Shown: positions 23,681-32,709 of the stretch, in pieces
Layout of the letters: each line of letters begins with the position of its first letter
Position numbering within the stretch: position 1 is the first letter of the stretch
Source of the DNA: Rhizobium croatiense
GTDB taxonomy: Bacteria > Pseudomonadota > Alphaproteobacteria > Rhizobiales > Rhizobiaceae
Assembly: GCF_019793465.1 (NCBI RefSeq)
Contig: NZ_JAILYJ010000001.1
Location: 62,001 to 126,000 of the forward strand
DNA: 64,000 nucleotides
Reading direction: 5' to 3'
Program-made: the position numbers and the translations under genes
Notes under the pieces: generated by a model
Seen by the model: only the letters and a program-made list of their open reading frames with translations
Database searches by the model: none
Told to the model about the DNA's origin: nothing

Positions 23681-26600
23681 GCATTGACCCCCGCTAAGCG
23701 CGATGCGATTTCGGTAAGGCCGGCGAGCGGGATCGGCAGCCACTTCGGCCTGTTGCGGGCCTCATAGGCGATCTCGTAGGCGGCCTTTTCGAGAAGAAAA
23801 GCATCAAGAAGCCTCCGTCGTTGATCGGGCGGCATGGCGAGCGCCTTCGACGCCGACACCGCCTGCCAATAGGCATCGATAAAGGCCGCCTCGGCGTTGC
23901 GTCCGAAACGGGCGATGGCGTCGCGGCGGACCTCATTTTCATGTTCGGTGACAGCGTCATTATCGAGTTGGGCGGTGGCGACGAGATAGCTCAGCGACCT
24001 GAGAAGGCCGGCGACGTCGCGCAAGGGAACCGTCTTGGCGCGGCGCTCGGCCAGATTTTTCGCCGGCTCGCCCTCGAAGTCGATGATGACAGCATCGCCC
24101 TCGCTGACCAGGATCTGGCCGAGATGGAAGTCGCCATGGGTGCGCGTCATCAGCGCGTGGCGGGCGTTCTCCGCCAGCGTCGCGGCGAGCTCGACCAATT
24201 CGGAGCGGCGCTCGAGAAGCGGGGCCGCGAGCAGGTCGATCGCCGGATCCGCTCCCACCGCGCGTTCGGAGAGCTTCGACAGCGCATAGGAGACCTCGCC
24301 GGCAACTGCCTTTTTGATCGCCTCGACTTCACTATCGCCGGCGACGACCGGGCTGAAGGCCTCATCCGCATTTTCTCCGGCAAGCACGACATGCAACTCG
24401 CCCAGTCTCAGGCCGACCATCGCGACGAAGCTGATCAGCGGACGGAAGACGTCGTCGCCCGGCTGGACGGCCGGGTCGTTCAGTACAAGCTCGTCGGCGG
24501 CACGGCGAAGATTGTTCAGCATCCAATTCCAGGCGTCGCCCTGGTTGCGGATCGCGCCCTGGACGATGATCAACGTCGAGCGGCGCCCACCGGAATCGGT
24601 ATGCGCGACCTCGCCGAGCAGCGGCGCCGTGTGGTCGTAGCCGGCACGGGTGAGAAAGCGGGTCATCTCGACTTCCGGATGGATGCCGGGAAAGATGTGT
24701 CTGATCAGCTTGATCATCGCGACGTCGCCGACGATCAGCGAGCTGTTCGATTGTTCGGCCGAGAGCCAATGGACCGGCAGATCGTCGGTTATGGCGAGGC
24801 GGTCGAGCCGTTCCGTGCCGAAAAATTCCAGCGTGCCGGTGCGCCCGGTGGTGCGCGAACGGTCGGCAAGCCCGCGCAGGATGCCGCGCGCCATCGGCTC
24901 GACGGCAAATCCATCCGTCAGGAAGCCGACGCGCCTGCCCTGGCGCACGCGCGCAAGCGCCAGCTGCTGGGTCAGCGCCGACGGCTGTGCATCATCCCAG
25001 GCGACCGTCAGCGGCAGCTGATAGGATTCGCTGTGGTTCGGCAGCACGACTTCCAGCTCGCCGAGCACGACGCCGTCGGCAAAGGGGATCGGCGTCGCCG
25101 AGATCAGCCTCGCCGCCTGCAGCGGCTGGTCCTTCGCCCCGAACCAGCGCCGCCTGGAGAGATAGGCGGGCAGGATTTCATTGCTGAGGACGCGCGCATG
25201 CCCGGGCTCGTCGACGAGGTCGAGCAACCCGCGGCGAATGACCATCGTCACGAAATCGGGAAGCTGTTCGGGTGGCGCCGTGCGCCAGGCCGGCGGATCG
25301 GCATCGGCCTCCAGCTGGAACCAGAAGAAGCCATAGGGCGGCAGCGTCAGGAGATAGGTCAATTGGCCGATCGGCGGAAATGGCGACATGCCGGTCAGTT
25401 CGATCGGCACGCGGCCTTCAAAGCTCGACAGGTCGAGCTCGACCGCCTGCGGCAGCCGCGAGAGGTTTGCGACGCACATCAGCGTCTCGCCTTGATATTC
25501 CCTGAGATAGGCGAGGATCTTGCGGTTCTCCGGCGAAAGGAAGCGCAGCGAGCCGCGCCCGAAGGCCGGATGGCGGCCGCGCAGTGCCAGCATCTTGCGC
25601 GTCCAGTTGAGCAGCGAATGCGCGTCGGTGCTCTGCGCCTCGACGTTGACGGCCTCGAAGCCATAGAGCGGATCGGCGATCAGCGGCAGCACGAGGCGCG
25701 CCGGGTCCGTCCGGGAAAAACCGCCATTGCGGTCCGGCGACCATTGCATCGGCGTCCGCACTCCGTCCCGGTCGCCGAGATAGATATTGTCGCCCATGCC
25801 GATCTCGTCGCCGTAATAGATGACGGGCGTTCCCGGCATCGAGAGAAGAAGCGCGTTCATCAGCTCGATGCGGCGGCGGTCGCGCTCCATCAGCGGCGCC
25901 AGGCGCCGTCGGATACCGAGATTGATGCGGGCACGCTTGTCGGAGGCATAGGTCTCCCAGAGATAGTCGCGCTCGGCATCGGTCACCATTTCGAGCGTCA
26001 GCTCGTCGTGATTGCGCAGGAAGATCGCCCACTGGCAATTCTCCGGAATCTCCGGCGTCTGGCGCAGAATATCGGTGATCGGGAACCGATCCTCCTTGGC
26101 GATCGCCATGTACATGCGCGGCATCAGCGGGAAGTGGAAGGCCATGTGGCATTCATCGCCGTCGCCGAAATACTCGCGCGTATCCTCCGGCCACTGGTTG
26201 GCTTCGGCCAGCAGCATCACGCCGGGATGAGTGGCATCGAGGGCGGCGCGGATGCGCTTGAGGATCCCATGGGTTTCCGGCAGGTTTTCGTTGATCGTCG
26301 CCTCGCGCTCGACGAGATAGGGGATCGCGTCAAGACGAAAACCGTCGATGCCGGTCTCCAGCCAGAAGCGCATTACCTTCAGCAGTTCCTCCATGACAAG
26401 CGGGCTGTCGAAGTTGAGGTCCGGCTGGTGGGAATAGAAGCGGTGCCAGTAATAGGCGCCGGCCACCGCATCCCATGTCCAGTTGGATTTTTCCGTGTCG
26501 AGGAAGATGATGCGCGTTTCCGGGAATTTCTGATCGCTATCCGACCAGACATAGAAATCGCGCTCGGGTGAACCCGCCGGCGCCTGGCGCGCGCGCTGGA

Positions 26601-26958
26601 ACCAGGGATGCTGGTCGGAGGTGTGGTTGATGACGAGTTCGATGATGACGCGGATATTGCGCTGGTGGGCGGCGTCGACGAAGGCCCTGAAATCCTCCAG
26701 CGTCCCATAGTCGGAGCTGACATTGCCGTAGTCGGCGATGTCATAGCCGTCGTCGCGGCGCGGCGAGGGAAAGAAAGGCAGGAGCCAGATGGCATTGACG
26801 CCGAGCGCCGCGATATGGTCGAGCTTGGCGTGCAGACCGGCAAAATCGCCGACGCCATCGCCATTGGCGTCGTAGAACGACTTGATGTGCAGCTGGTAGA
26901 TGATCGCATCCTTGTACCAGAGCAGCGGCTCGGTGTTACCGGTATTCATCGTGTCCAT
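23677..26958 (-). CDS. treS: Trehalose synthase-maltokinase fusion TreS/Mak
   Basis: A 1093-residue bifunctional protein. Residues 1 to about 560 are a GH13 trehalose synthase (trehalose-maltose interconversion) with nucleophile Asp210 in FRLDAIPY, acid/base Glu252 in LLAEANQ and an [11 protein letters not shown] block. The remainder is a maltokinase with a kinase-like fold, including [11 protein letters not shown] near residue 940 and VIIDFEGEP, which phosphorylates maltose to maltose-1-phosphate. The ATG is directly abutted by the glgE stop and served by GGAGG. The fused form channels trehalose into the GlgE substrate and is common in proteobacteria. It lies in one operon with glgE and glgB. 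Confidence 0.96.
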   Translation of the reverse strand: MDTMNTGNTEPLLWYKDAIIYQLHIKSFYDANGDGVGDFAGLHAKLDHIAALGVNAIWLLPFFPSPRRDDGYDIADYGNVSSDYGTLEDFRAFVDAAHQRNIRVIIELVINHTSDQHPWFQRARQAPAGSPERDFYVWSDSDQKFPETRIIFLDTEKSNWTWDAVAGAYYWHRFYSHQPDLNFDSPLVMEELLKVMRFWLETGIDGFRLDAIPYLVEREATINENLPETHGILKRIRAALDATHPGVMLLAEANQWPEDTREYFGDGDECHMAFHFPLMPRMYMAIAKEDRFPITDILRQTPEIPENCQWAIFLRNHDELTLEMVTDAERDYLWETYASDKRARINLGIRRRLAPLMERDRRRIELMNALLLSMPGTPVIYYGDEIGMGDNIYLGDRDGVRTPMQWSPDRNGGFSRTDPARLVLPLIADPLYGFEAVNVEAQSTDAHSLLNWTRKMLALRGRHPAFGRGSLRFLSPENRKILAYLREYQGETLMCVANLSRLPQAVELDLSSFEGRVPIELTGMSPFPPIGQLTYLLTLPPYGFFWFQLEADADPPAWRTAPPEQLPDFVTMVIRRGLLDLVDEPGHARVLSNEILPAYLSRRRWFGAKDQPLQAARLISATPIPFADGVVLGELEVVLPNHSESYQLPLTVAWDDAQPSALTQQLALARVRQGRRVGFLTDGFAVEPMARGILRGLADRSRTTGRTGTLEFFGTERLDRLAITDDLPVHWLSAEQSNSSLIVGDVAMIKLIRHIFPGIHPEVEMTRFLTRAGYDHTAPLLGEVAHTDSGGRRSTLIIVQGAIRNQGDAWNWMLNNLRRAADELVLNDPAVQPGDDVFRPLISFVAMVGLRLGELHVVLAGENADEAFSPVVAGDSEVEAIKKAVAGEVSYALSKLSERAVGADPAIDLLAAPLLERRSELVELAATLAENARHALMTRTHGDFHLGQILVSEGDAVIIDFEGEPAKNLAERRAKTVPLRDVAGLLRSLSYLVATAQLDNDAVTEHENEVRRDAIARFGRNAEAAFIDAYWQAVSASKALAMPPDQRRRLLDAFLLEKAAYEIAYEARNRPKWLPIPLAGLTEIASRLAGVNA

Positions 26959-29900
26959 TCATGCCTCCGCTGCGCGAACGCGCCAGATCGCAAAGGGCAG
27001 AATCTGAGGATTGAGACTGATAGTCTGCCGTTTGCCGTTCCACCTGAAACGATGCCCACCAACCAGATCCTCGGCGTCGAGCGCGCCGCCGTCCCCGAGC
27101 GACCACTTCCAGAGCGGCAGCTCGACGTCGCTCTGCTGGAAATTATGGGGATCGAGGTTGATCGCGATCAGCAAAACATTGTCGCGCGCACGGCTCGCCT
27201 TCTCGAAGAACAGGATGTTGTCATTCCAGGCAGGGAGCAGCGTCAGCCCGAGGTGCGAATGCAGCGCGATGTTTTCGTTCCGGATGCGGTTGAGCATCCT
27301 GATTTCGGCAATGATGTTGCCCGGCCGGTCGTAGTCCCAGGCTCGGATTTCGTATTTCTCGCTGTCGGCATATTCCTTGCGCTTGGCGTCGGGGCGCCCC
27401 TCGCACAGTTCGAAACCGTTATAGACACCCCACAATCCCGACAGGGTGGCGGCGAGTGCGGCACGGATCAGGAAGGCCGGGCGCGGCGCGTTCTGCAGAA
27501 AATCCGGGTTGATGTCATGGGTGTTGACGAAGAAGTGCGGGCGGAAGAATTCCTTCGGCGCCGTCTCGGTCAGCTCGCGCATATATTGCTCGAGCTCCCA
27601 TTTGGCGTTGCGCCAGGTGAAGTAGGTGTAGGACTGGGAGAAGCCGATCTTCGCCAGCCGGTACATCACCTTCGGTTTGGTGAAGGCTTCCGACAGGAAG
27701 ACGACATCGGGATGGCGCGCCCTGATATCGCCGATCAGCCATTCCCAGAACGGAAAGGGCTTGGTGTGCGGATTGTCGACGCGAAACAGCTTGACGCCCT
27801 GGTCGACCCAGAGCTGGACGATATCCCTCAGCTCCACCCATAGGGAAGGCAAGGCGTCCTTCGTGTAGAAATCGACATTGACGATATCTTCGTATTTCTT
27901 CGGCGGGTTCTCGGCATATTTGATCGTGCCGTCGGGGCGCCAGTCGAACCAGCCGGGATGCTCCGTCAGCCAGGGATGATCCGGCGAGGCCTGGATGGCG
28001 AGGTCCAGTGCAATCTCCAGCCCATGCCGGCCCGCCTCCTCGACCAGCCGGCCGAAATCCTCGAAATCGCCGAGCTCGGGATGGATAGCGTCGTGCCCGC
28101 CATCTTCCGAGCCGATGGCATAGGGGCTGCCGGGATCGCCGGGTGCGGCCTTCAGGCTGTTGTTGCGCCCCTTGCGGTTGGTCGAGCCGATCGGGTGAAT
28201 GGGCGGGAAGTAGAGCACGTCGAAGCCCATGCCGCGAATATCGGCCAGCCTCGGAATAACGTCGTCGAAGGTGCCGTGCCGGTTCGGATCGCCGCTCTGC
28301 GAACGCGGGAAGATCTGGTACCAGCTCGCGAAGGCCGCCTCCTTGCGTTCCGCATCGACGGCGCTTGCCGTCGAGCGAAGCCGGAATGGCCGCTTGTCAG
28401 CCTTGTTCATCAGCTCGGATGTCTCGGGATCGAGCAGGATCGCCGTGCGCTCGGGATCGGAAGCCTTTTCGAGACTGTCGATCAGAGCCTGCAAGCCGGC
28501 GCCGAGCGCTGCCGGCGCTTGCGCCTTCGCGGCGCGAACGAGGTTCAATCCCTCCTGGAGCTCCAGCTTCAGGTCCAGTCTCGCATCGTTCTTCTTGGTC
28601 AGCTCGTAACGGAAGATCGCGAACGGGTTCTTCCACGCCTCGACGGCGAATTCGTAACGCCCCATGCGCTCCAGCAGGAATTCGGCCCGCCAGCGGTCGT
28701 TCTCGACCAGTTGCATCGGCGTCTCGTTCCACTCCGCCATGGCGTCATGCGGCCGCCAGAGCAGGACGGCTGCGAGCGGGTCGTGACCATCGGCGAATAT
28801 ATCCGCCTCGACGGTGACGGTCTCGCCGACCACGCGTTTGACAGGAAAGCGCCCGTCATCAACCCGCGGCACGATGTTTTCGATGGCAAGCCGCGCCGAC
28901 GCCGTCGCCTGCTCGACCTCGAGGGCGGGCCTGGATGTGATCGGCTCCGGCGCCTTGCCTTCAATCACCCGGGTCTCGCCTGCCCGCAGACGCAGGGCCG
29001 CGCCATCGGCGGCGACGGGTAGAAAACCGGAGGCGGCCTCGCGAAGCGCCGTCACCGGCGCAGGCGCGCTTCGCCTGAGGTCCCGGTTGAGCAGGATGAA
29101 GCGCACATCGGACGCGCTGCGAAGATCCTGCGCCTCGGATTGGACAAGCACCGAAACCGGCCCGCTGGCATTGCGGATCAGGCGAAGCGACGGAGCCCGC
29201 GTCTTGCCGGCCTTGCCGATCTCGCTGTTGGCAAGACGGATCTCGGATGAGATGTCGAAGGCGAGATCATGACGCAGCTTGCGCAAGCCAGAGCCATCGC
29301 CATGCGTCGGATCAAGCGGCGTCGCCGCACCATATTCGAAACCCATGGGAACCATGAGGCCGCCGCCGAGCGAAGCGGCAAGCCGCAGCGCTCTGATGGC
29401 GCGCCGCTCGAGGATTTCGCGGCTCTCGGTTCCATGCGCGATACGCTTGGCGAAAGGCGGCTCGGGAAAGGCGATCTGCCATCCGAGCGGCTCCTGGATA
29501 CGATGCTCCTCGACGAACCATCTCTCGTCGAGATCCCACCAGGCCATCGATGAAAAACATCCCGCGAAACCCGCATCGGCGATGGCGCCTCTCACCGCAA
29601 AATCGGTGCCGGGCGTCCAGGCGAAGAATTGCACCTCGGCCTTCTCTCGCACGCCCGCAATCAGCGATTTGAAAAAGGCCGGTGCCGCCCGATCGATCCC
29701 GAGCACCCTATACCCTGAGAGGCCGGCGTCGGACAGACGCTGCAGCCGCTCGGTCCATTCCACCAGCAGCTGCGACTGCTGCTCCGCCCCCACCGTGGTC
29801 ATCGGCTCCGGCGGGTCGAACGGCGAGCGCCGGGGGTCGACGGGGTGATAGCTCGCTTGTGGGTCCCGCGCTTTCCCATCGAGCATCAGGTCCATCATCA

Positions 29901-30186
29901 AGCCGACGCCGCTCCTGCCGGCGACCTCCGCCAGCCGCGACACTCCATCCGCAACCGCGCTTTCGAGCTGCAGTTCAGGATCGAGACGATCAAAGTCTTG
30001 AGAGGAAAAGACGCTGCATTCCCCGCCCCTGCTAAAAAGGGGCGCCGTGAGCACATGGTCGAAACCGATATCCGCCGCATGGTCGAAAACCTCGCGCCAT
30101 GCATCGGCCCCTTGGAGGAGCAGCGGATTGACATAATAAATCCGGGGTGGGGTGCTGAGTGCACCCTGCTTCACAGAGAATAACAT
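26959..30186 (-). CDS. glgE: Alpha-1,4-glucan:maltose-1-phosphate maltosyltransferase GlgE with extra N-terminal domain
   Basis: GlgE extends linear alpha-1,4-glucan using maltose-1-phosphate. The canonical enzyme occupies about residues 435-1075: an N-terminal beta-domain beginning VPRVDDGRFPVKRVVGE, then a GH13_3 barrel with nucleophile Asp804 in FRVDNPHTKP and acid/base Glu833 in FLSEAFTKP, 29 residues apart as in characterised GlgE. Residues 1-430 form an additional module resembling a degenerate GH13 barrel (YYVNPLLL, GVGLMMDLMLDG, AGLSGYRVLGID, FAWTPGT) that lacks an evident catalytic Asp/Glu pair. The start ATG at 30186 follows GAGGCGG. It is the first gene of the operon, behind an EcfG-like promoter. 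Confidence 0.95.
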   Translation of the reverse strand: MLFSVKQGALSTPPRIYYVNPLLLQGADAWREVFDHAADIGFDHVLTAPLFSRGGECSVFSSQDFDRLDPELQLESAVADGVSRLAEVAGRSGVGLMMDLMLDGKARDPQASYHPVDPRRSPFDPPEPMTTVGAEQQSQLLVEWTERLQRLSDAGLSGYRVLGIDRAAPAFFKSLIAGVREKAEVQFFAWTPGTDFAVRGAIADAGFAGCFSSMAWWDLDERWFVEEHRIQEPLGWQIAFPEPPFAKRIAHGTESREILERRAIRALRLAASLGGGLMVPMGFEYGAATPLDPTHGDGSGLRKLRHDLAFDISSEIRLANSEIGKAGKTRAPSLRLIRNASGPVSVLVQSEAQDLRSASDVRFILLNRDLRRSAPAPVTALREAASGFLPVAADGAALRLRAGETRVIEGKAPEPITSRPALEVEQATASARLAIENIVPRVDDGRFPVKRVVGETVTVEADIFADGHDPLAAVLLWRPHDAMAEWNETPMQLVENDRWRAEFLLERMGRYEFAVEAWKNPFAIFRYELTKKNDARLDLKLELQEGLNLVRAAKAQAPAALGAGLQALIDSLEKASDPERTAILLDPETSELMNKADKRPFRLRSTASAVDAERKEAAFASWYQIFPRSQSGDPNRHGTFDDVIPRLADIRGMGFDVLYFPPIHPIGSTNRKGRNNSLKAAPGDPGSPYAIGSEDGGHDAIHPELGDFEDFGRLVEEAGRHGLEIALDLAIQASPDHPWLTEHPGWFDWRPDGTIKYAENPPKKYEDIVNVDFYTKDALPSLWVELRDIVQLWVDQGVKLFRVDNPHTKPFPFWEWLIGDIRARHPDVVFLSEAFTKPKVMYRLAKIGFSQSYTYFTWRNAKWELEQYMRELTETAPKEFFRPHFFVNTHDINPDFLQNAPRPAFLIRAALAATLSGLWGVYNGFELCEGRPDAKRKEYADSEKYEIRAWDYDRPGNIIAEIRMLNRIRNENIALHSHLGLTLLPAWNDNILFFEKASRARDNVLLIAINLDPHNFQQSDVELPLWKWSLGDGGALDAEDLVGGHRFRWNGKRQTISLNPQILPFAIWRVRAAEA

Positions 30187-30217
30187 CGGCCGCCGCCTCG
30201 CGTTTGCTTTTCAGGCA

Positions 30218-30242
30218 AACTTCCTTTGGCGGAGGTTGTTCC
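30218..30242 (-). promoter_or_regulatory. Putative EcfG/RpoE2 promoter of the glgE-treS-glgB operon
   Basis: On the minus strand GGAAC (30242-30238) is followed after 16 bp by AGTT (30221-30218), one mismatch from the CGTT -10 consensus and fitting the GGAAC-N18-TT form. The implied transcript would begin about 25 nt before the glgE ATG. Control of trehalose/glucan metabolism by the general stress response is known in rhizobia, which supports the call. Confidence 0.6.
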
Positions 30243-30303
30243 ACTCAACACGTCAATTCACGGCTGTAGGGGCGTCGCTGCCGGCATCGGATGCCAGCTC
30301 CGC

Positions 30304-30540
30304 TCAATCACATTGGTAGGTCACGCGCGCCCTGTCGAACCGGCGCGCGGTGATATCTTCCGCCTGCCGATCTTTGGATGCGCCCAGTGGAATTTCATCC
30401 TCTTCGCTCTCGGCCGTAGTCGGGAGAATGGCGGGTCGCGCCCGCGCGGCGAGACGGAATATGACGCCATCGGGCAGATCGGTTTCGTACAAGGAGAGAA
30501 AAAGGGCCTCACGATTTGCCGGTAGAGATATTGCCGCCAT
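30304..30540 (-). CDS. Possible small hypothetical protein (78 aa)
   Basis: A 78-residue frame with a balanced composition: a hydrophobic first half (LYETDLPDGVIFRL) and an acidic middle (AESEEDEIPLG), ending RRFDRARVTYQCD. No family is recognised. The last third has G+C-rich third positions as in neighbouring genes, but the 5' third does not, and no good ribosome site precedes the ATG. It sits between glgE and a divergent secreted protein. The overlapping plus-strand frame at 30226-30525 looks less gene-like. Outside this frame the 418-base gap holds only the glgE promoter. Confidence 0.42.
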   Translation of the reverse strand: MAAISLPANREALFLSLYETDLPDGVIFRLAARARPAILPTTAESEEDEIPLGASKDRQAEDITARRFDRARVTYQCD

Positions 30541-30604
30541 GCGCTAAAAGATTCCCTGATCTGTTTCCGAATTCAGAAATTAGCGAGCGGTTGAGAGCGC
30601 AGCA

Positions 30605-30967
30605 ATGCTTCGATCCATACTCTTCACTGTCGCCCTGTCTGCTTGCGTAACATGCCTCGCCTCCTGGAGCATCGACACCGATCGCTCGACGCAAGCCAAG
30701 CACGGCCTATTCGAAATCCGCGAGGAGGCAAGGCGCTTCATCACGCAGGAGAACGCCAAAGGGCGCGAGCAGTGGGACGTGCTGGAACCCAATGCGAAGG
30801 TGCTGGTTCCGCGTTGCGCGGTGCCGCTTCTGGCTCAATGGACGCCGAAAAGCCTCGGCCGCTCGAAAGCCAGTGTGACGGTCATATGCTCAGCCGCCGT
30901 GCCGAACGGCGTGATGAGGCGGTGGGATGTGCATGTACCGGTGGTGCGGAAACCTGCCCGTGCGTAG
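30605..30967 (+). CDS. Hypothetical exported protein (120 aa)
   Basis: A 120-residue protein with a plausible Sec signal peptide (MLRSILFTVALSACVTCLASWS), so the mature protein is probably periplasmic. The mature part contains a helix-like EIREEARRFITQENAKG, then a beta-type region LVPRCAVPLLAQW, ASVTVIC and RRWDVHVPVV. Two mature cysteines (about residues 78 and 100) are spaced as if to form a disulfide. The C-terminal pattern faintly recalls the small N-terminal domain of FlgA-type proteins, but I would not assign it. It is followed after 63 bp by the metallo-hydrolase gene on the same strand. Confidence 0.7.
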   Translation: MLRSILFTVALSACVTCLASWSIDTDRSTQAKHGLFEIREEARRFITQENAKGREQWDVLEPNAKVLVPRCAVPLLAQWTPKSLGRSKASVTVICSAAVPNGVMRRWDVHVPVVRKPARA

Positions 30968-31030
30968 AGGAAGCAGGCTAACATTTGAGATATTGATGAA
31001 ATTCTCGCGATTATACAAAGGCCACCGGAC

Positions 31031-31912
31031 GTGAACCCATCGATAGAATTTTGCTCCTATCCCGAACTCGACGAGCGGATCGTGATCGTCAGGGCGGGAG
31101 ACGAAGTGGATGCCGTGTTTGTCAGGACCGAGAGGTTCAACGTGCTGATCGATACGCTCGGCACGCCCGAACTCTGCAGAACTGCCTTGGATCTGCTGGA
31201 GGAAAAAGCCGAGGCCCGTCCGCTGATCGTCGTCAATTCGCATATGGATTGGGATCATTTCTGGGGAAATGCCGCCATTGCAGGGCGTGCTCCGATTATT
31301 GCGCATGCCGCAGCCCTCGACCGCCTACGCGATCCCGCGACACAGCAGGTCCTGACGGACAAGGCCGGCGAGGAATCGCGGTTTCGCGATGTGGATATCA
31401 TCGGCCCCGACATCACTTTCTCCGGCTCGATGGTTTTGAACGGCGGCGATCTGACGCTCGAACTCATTCACACGCCGGGGCACACGCCCGACCATCTCGC
31501 CGTCTGGATTCCCGAACTGCGCATCTGCCTCGCCGTCGATGCGGTGGAATATCCCATTCCCGAGGTCTGGAGCAGAAGTGCAGATGATCTTCGCCTGATC
31601 CGCTCCTCGCTTGAGCGTATCCGCGACCTTGATGCGAGGCTGGTCATCCCTGCGCACGGCAGGACGTTCTCTCCTTCGACGGCCGATGAGAACCTCGCCT
31701 ATTTCGAGACCCTGGCCGATCGTGTCGGCAGTTTGAGCGAGAGCCGGCTCGCGGACGCTCAACTCAGCAGCGCGAGCGGGTTCAGGCTGGAAGACTTCGT
31801 TGCCATTCCGGACGACATGCCTTCAGATACTTTGGCGTTCTACCGGAACTGCCATGAGACAAATCTCGGCGCCACGGTTCAGGCTCACATTGAAAAGCTG
31901 AAATCCGCATAA
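31031..31912 (+). CDS. Metallo-beta-lactamase-fold hydrolase
   Basis: A 293-residue cytoplasmic hydrolase of the metallo-beta-lactamase superfamily. The metal motif reads SHMDWDHFWGN near residue 76, an H-x-D-x-D-H variant in which the second His of HxHxDH is Asp. HTPGHTPDHL near 154, the bridging Asp in LAVDAVEY near 177 and the late PAHGRTF near 216 complete the two-metal site. The substrate cannot be told from sequence. The start is GTG at 31031, after a CGGAC that is only a weak ribosome site. A phosphotransferase-like gene follows 23 bp downstream, suggesting a joint role in handling or resistance to a small molecule. Confidence 0.85.
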   Translation: MNPSIEFCSYPELDERIVIVRAGDEVDAVFVRTERFNVLIDTLGTPELCRTALDLLEEKAEARPLIVVNSHMDWDHFWGNAAIAGRAPIIAHAAALDRLRDPATQQVLTDKAGEESRFRDVDIIGPDITFSGSMVLNGGDLTLELIHTPGHTPDHLAVWIPELRICLAVDAVEYPIPEVWSRSADDLRLIRSSLERIRDLDARLVIPAHGRTFSPSTADENLAYFETLADRVGSLSESRLADAQLSSASGFRLEDFVAIPDDMPSDTLAFYRNCHETNLGATVQAHIEKLKSA

Positions 31913-31935
31913 CTGTCACACAGGGAGGCCAGGAC

Positions 31936-32709
31936 GTGAAATTGTTGGAGGGCGGGCGGACCGGGCAGATCTGGCGCGACGGCAATAGCGTGATCAGACC
32001 ATCAGGCGCCTGGACGCCGACGGTGCATCGGTTTTTGCGCCATCTCAGGAATAGAGGCTTCCGGGCAGCGCCGGAGCCCATCGCGATATCAGCCGAAGGC
32101 GAGGAAGTCGTCAGCTACGTCGCCGGGCGCGTCTGCGAAGACCTCAGCGATCCCTTTGTCGGATCGGAGCGCATGCTGATATCGGCAGCGAGGCTTCTGC
32201 GCGAGTTTCATTCGGCCTCCGAAGGTTTTCTGGAATCGGATGGTGAGATCAAGGCATGGATGCTGCCGCCGCAGGAGCCGCGGGAGATCGTCTGCCATGC
32301 AGACTTTGCGCCCTATAACGTCGCCACCGTAGATCACGAGGCTGTCGGGATCATCGACTTCGACACCGCTCATCCCGCGCCACGCCTGTGGGATCTAGCC
32401 TATGCGGTCTATCGCTGGGCGCCCCTCTCCGATCCTGCCAATCGGGCTGTCGTATTTGATCTCGACGAGCAGCTGCGGCGGGCGGAAATCTTCTGCACCG
32501 CCTATGGAGCGACGGTCGAAGAACGGTGCCGGCTTCCGGAAATGATCTGCAGGCGGCTTCAAGCCCTCGTCGACTTCATGCTGGCAAGTGCCGCAGCCGG
32601 AGACGCGACCTTTGCCGAGGATGTCTCGGCGGGAGACGCACGCCTCTATCTGAACGACATCGGCTATGTCGGCATGCACCGGGATCGGCTCTGGAAAGCG
32701 CTGTTTTAA
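31936..32709 (+). CDS. Aminoglycoside phosphotransferase-family kinase
   Basis: A 257-residue member of the APH/choline-kinase fold family. It has the catalytic loop VCHADFAPYNV near 118 and the Mg-binding GIIDFDTAHPAPRLWDLAY near 136; the N-terminal nucleotide-binding lobe is short. The GTG start follows GGAGG. Members phosphorylate antibiotics, sugars or amino alcohols, and nothing here decides which. It is likely co-transcribed with the metallo-hydrolase upstream. Its stop directly abuts the corA stop on the other strand, with no intergenic terminator. Confidence 0.82.
   Translation: MKLLEGGRTGQIWRDGNSVIRPSGAWTPTVHRFLRHLRNRGFRAAPEPIAISAEGEEVVSYVAGRVCEDLSDPFVGSERMLISAARLLREFHSASEGFLESDGEIKAWMLPPQEPREIVCHADFAPYNVATVDHEAVGIIDFDTAHPAPRLWDLAYAVYRWAPLSDPANRAVVFDLDEQLRRAEIFCTAYGATVEERCRLPEMICRRLQALVDFMLASAAAGDATFAEDVSAGDARLYLNDIGYVGMHRDRLWKALF

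Noticed and set aside
30226..30525. 99-residue plus-strand frame upstream of the exported protein
   Set aside because: It runs through the glgE promoter region, has no ribosome site and has a composition rich in Cys, Gly and Arg unlike real neighbours. The minus-strand 78-aa frame is slightly better but also doubtful.
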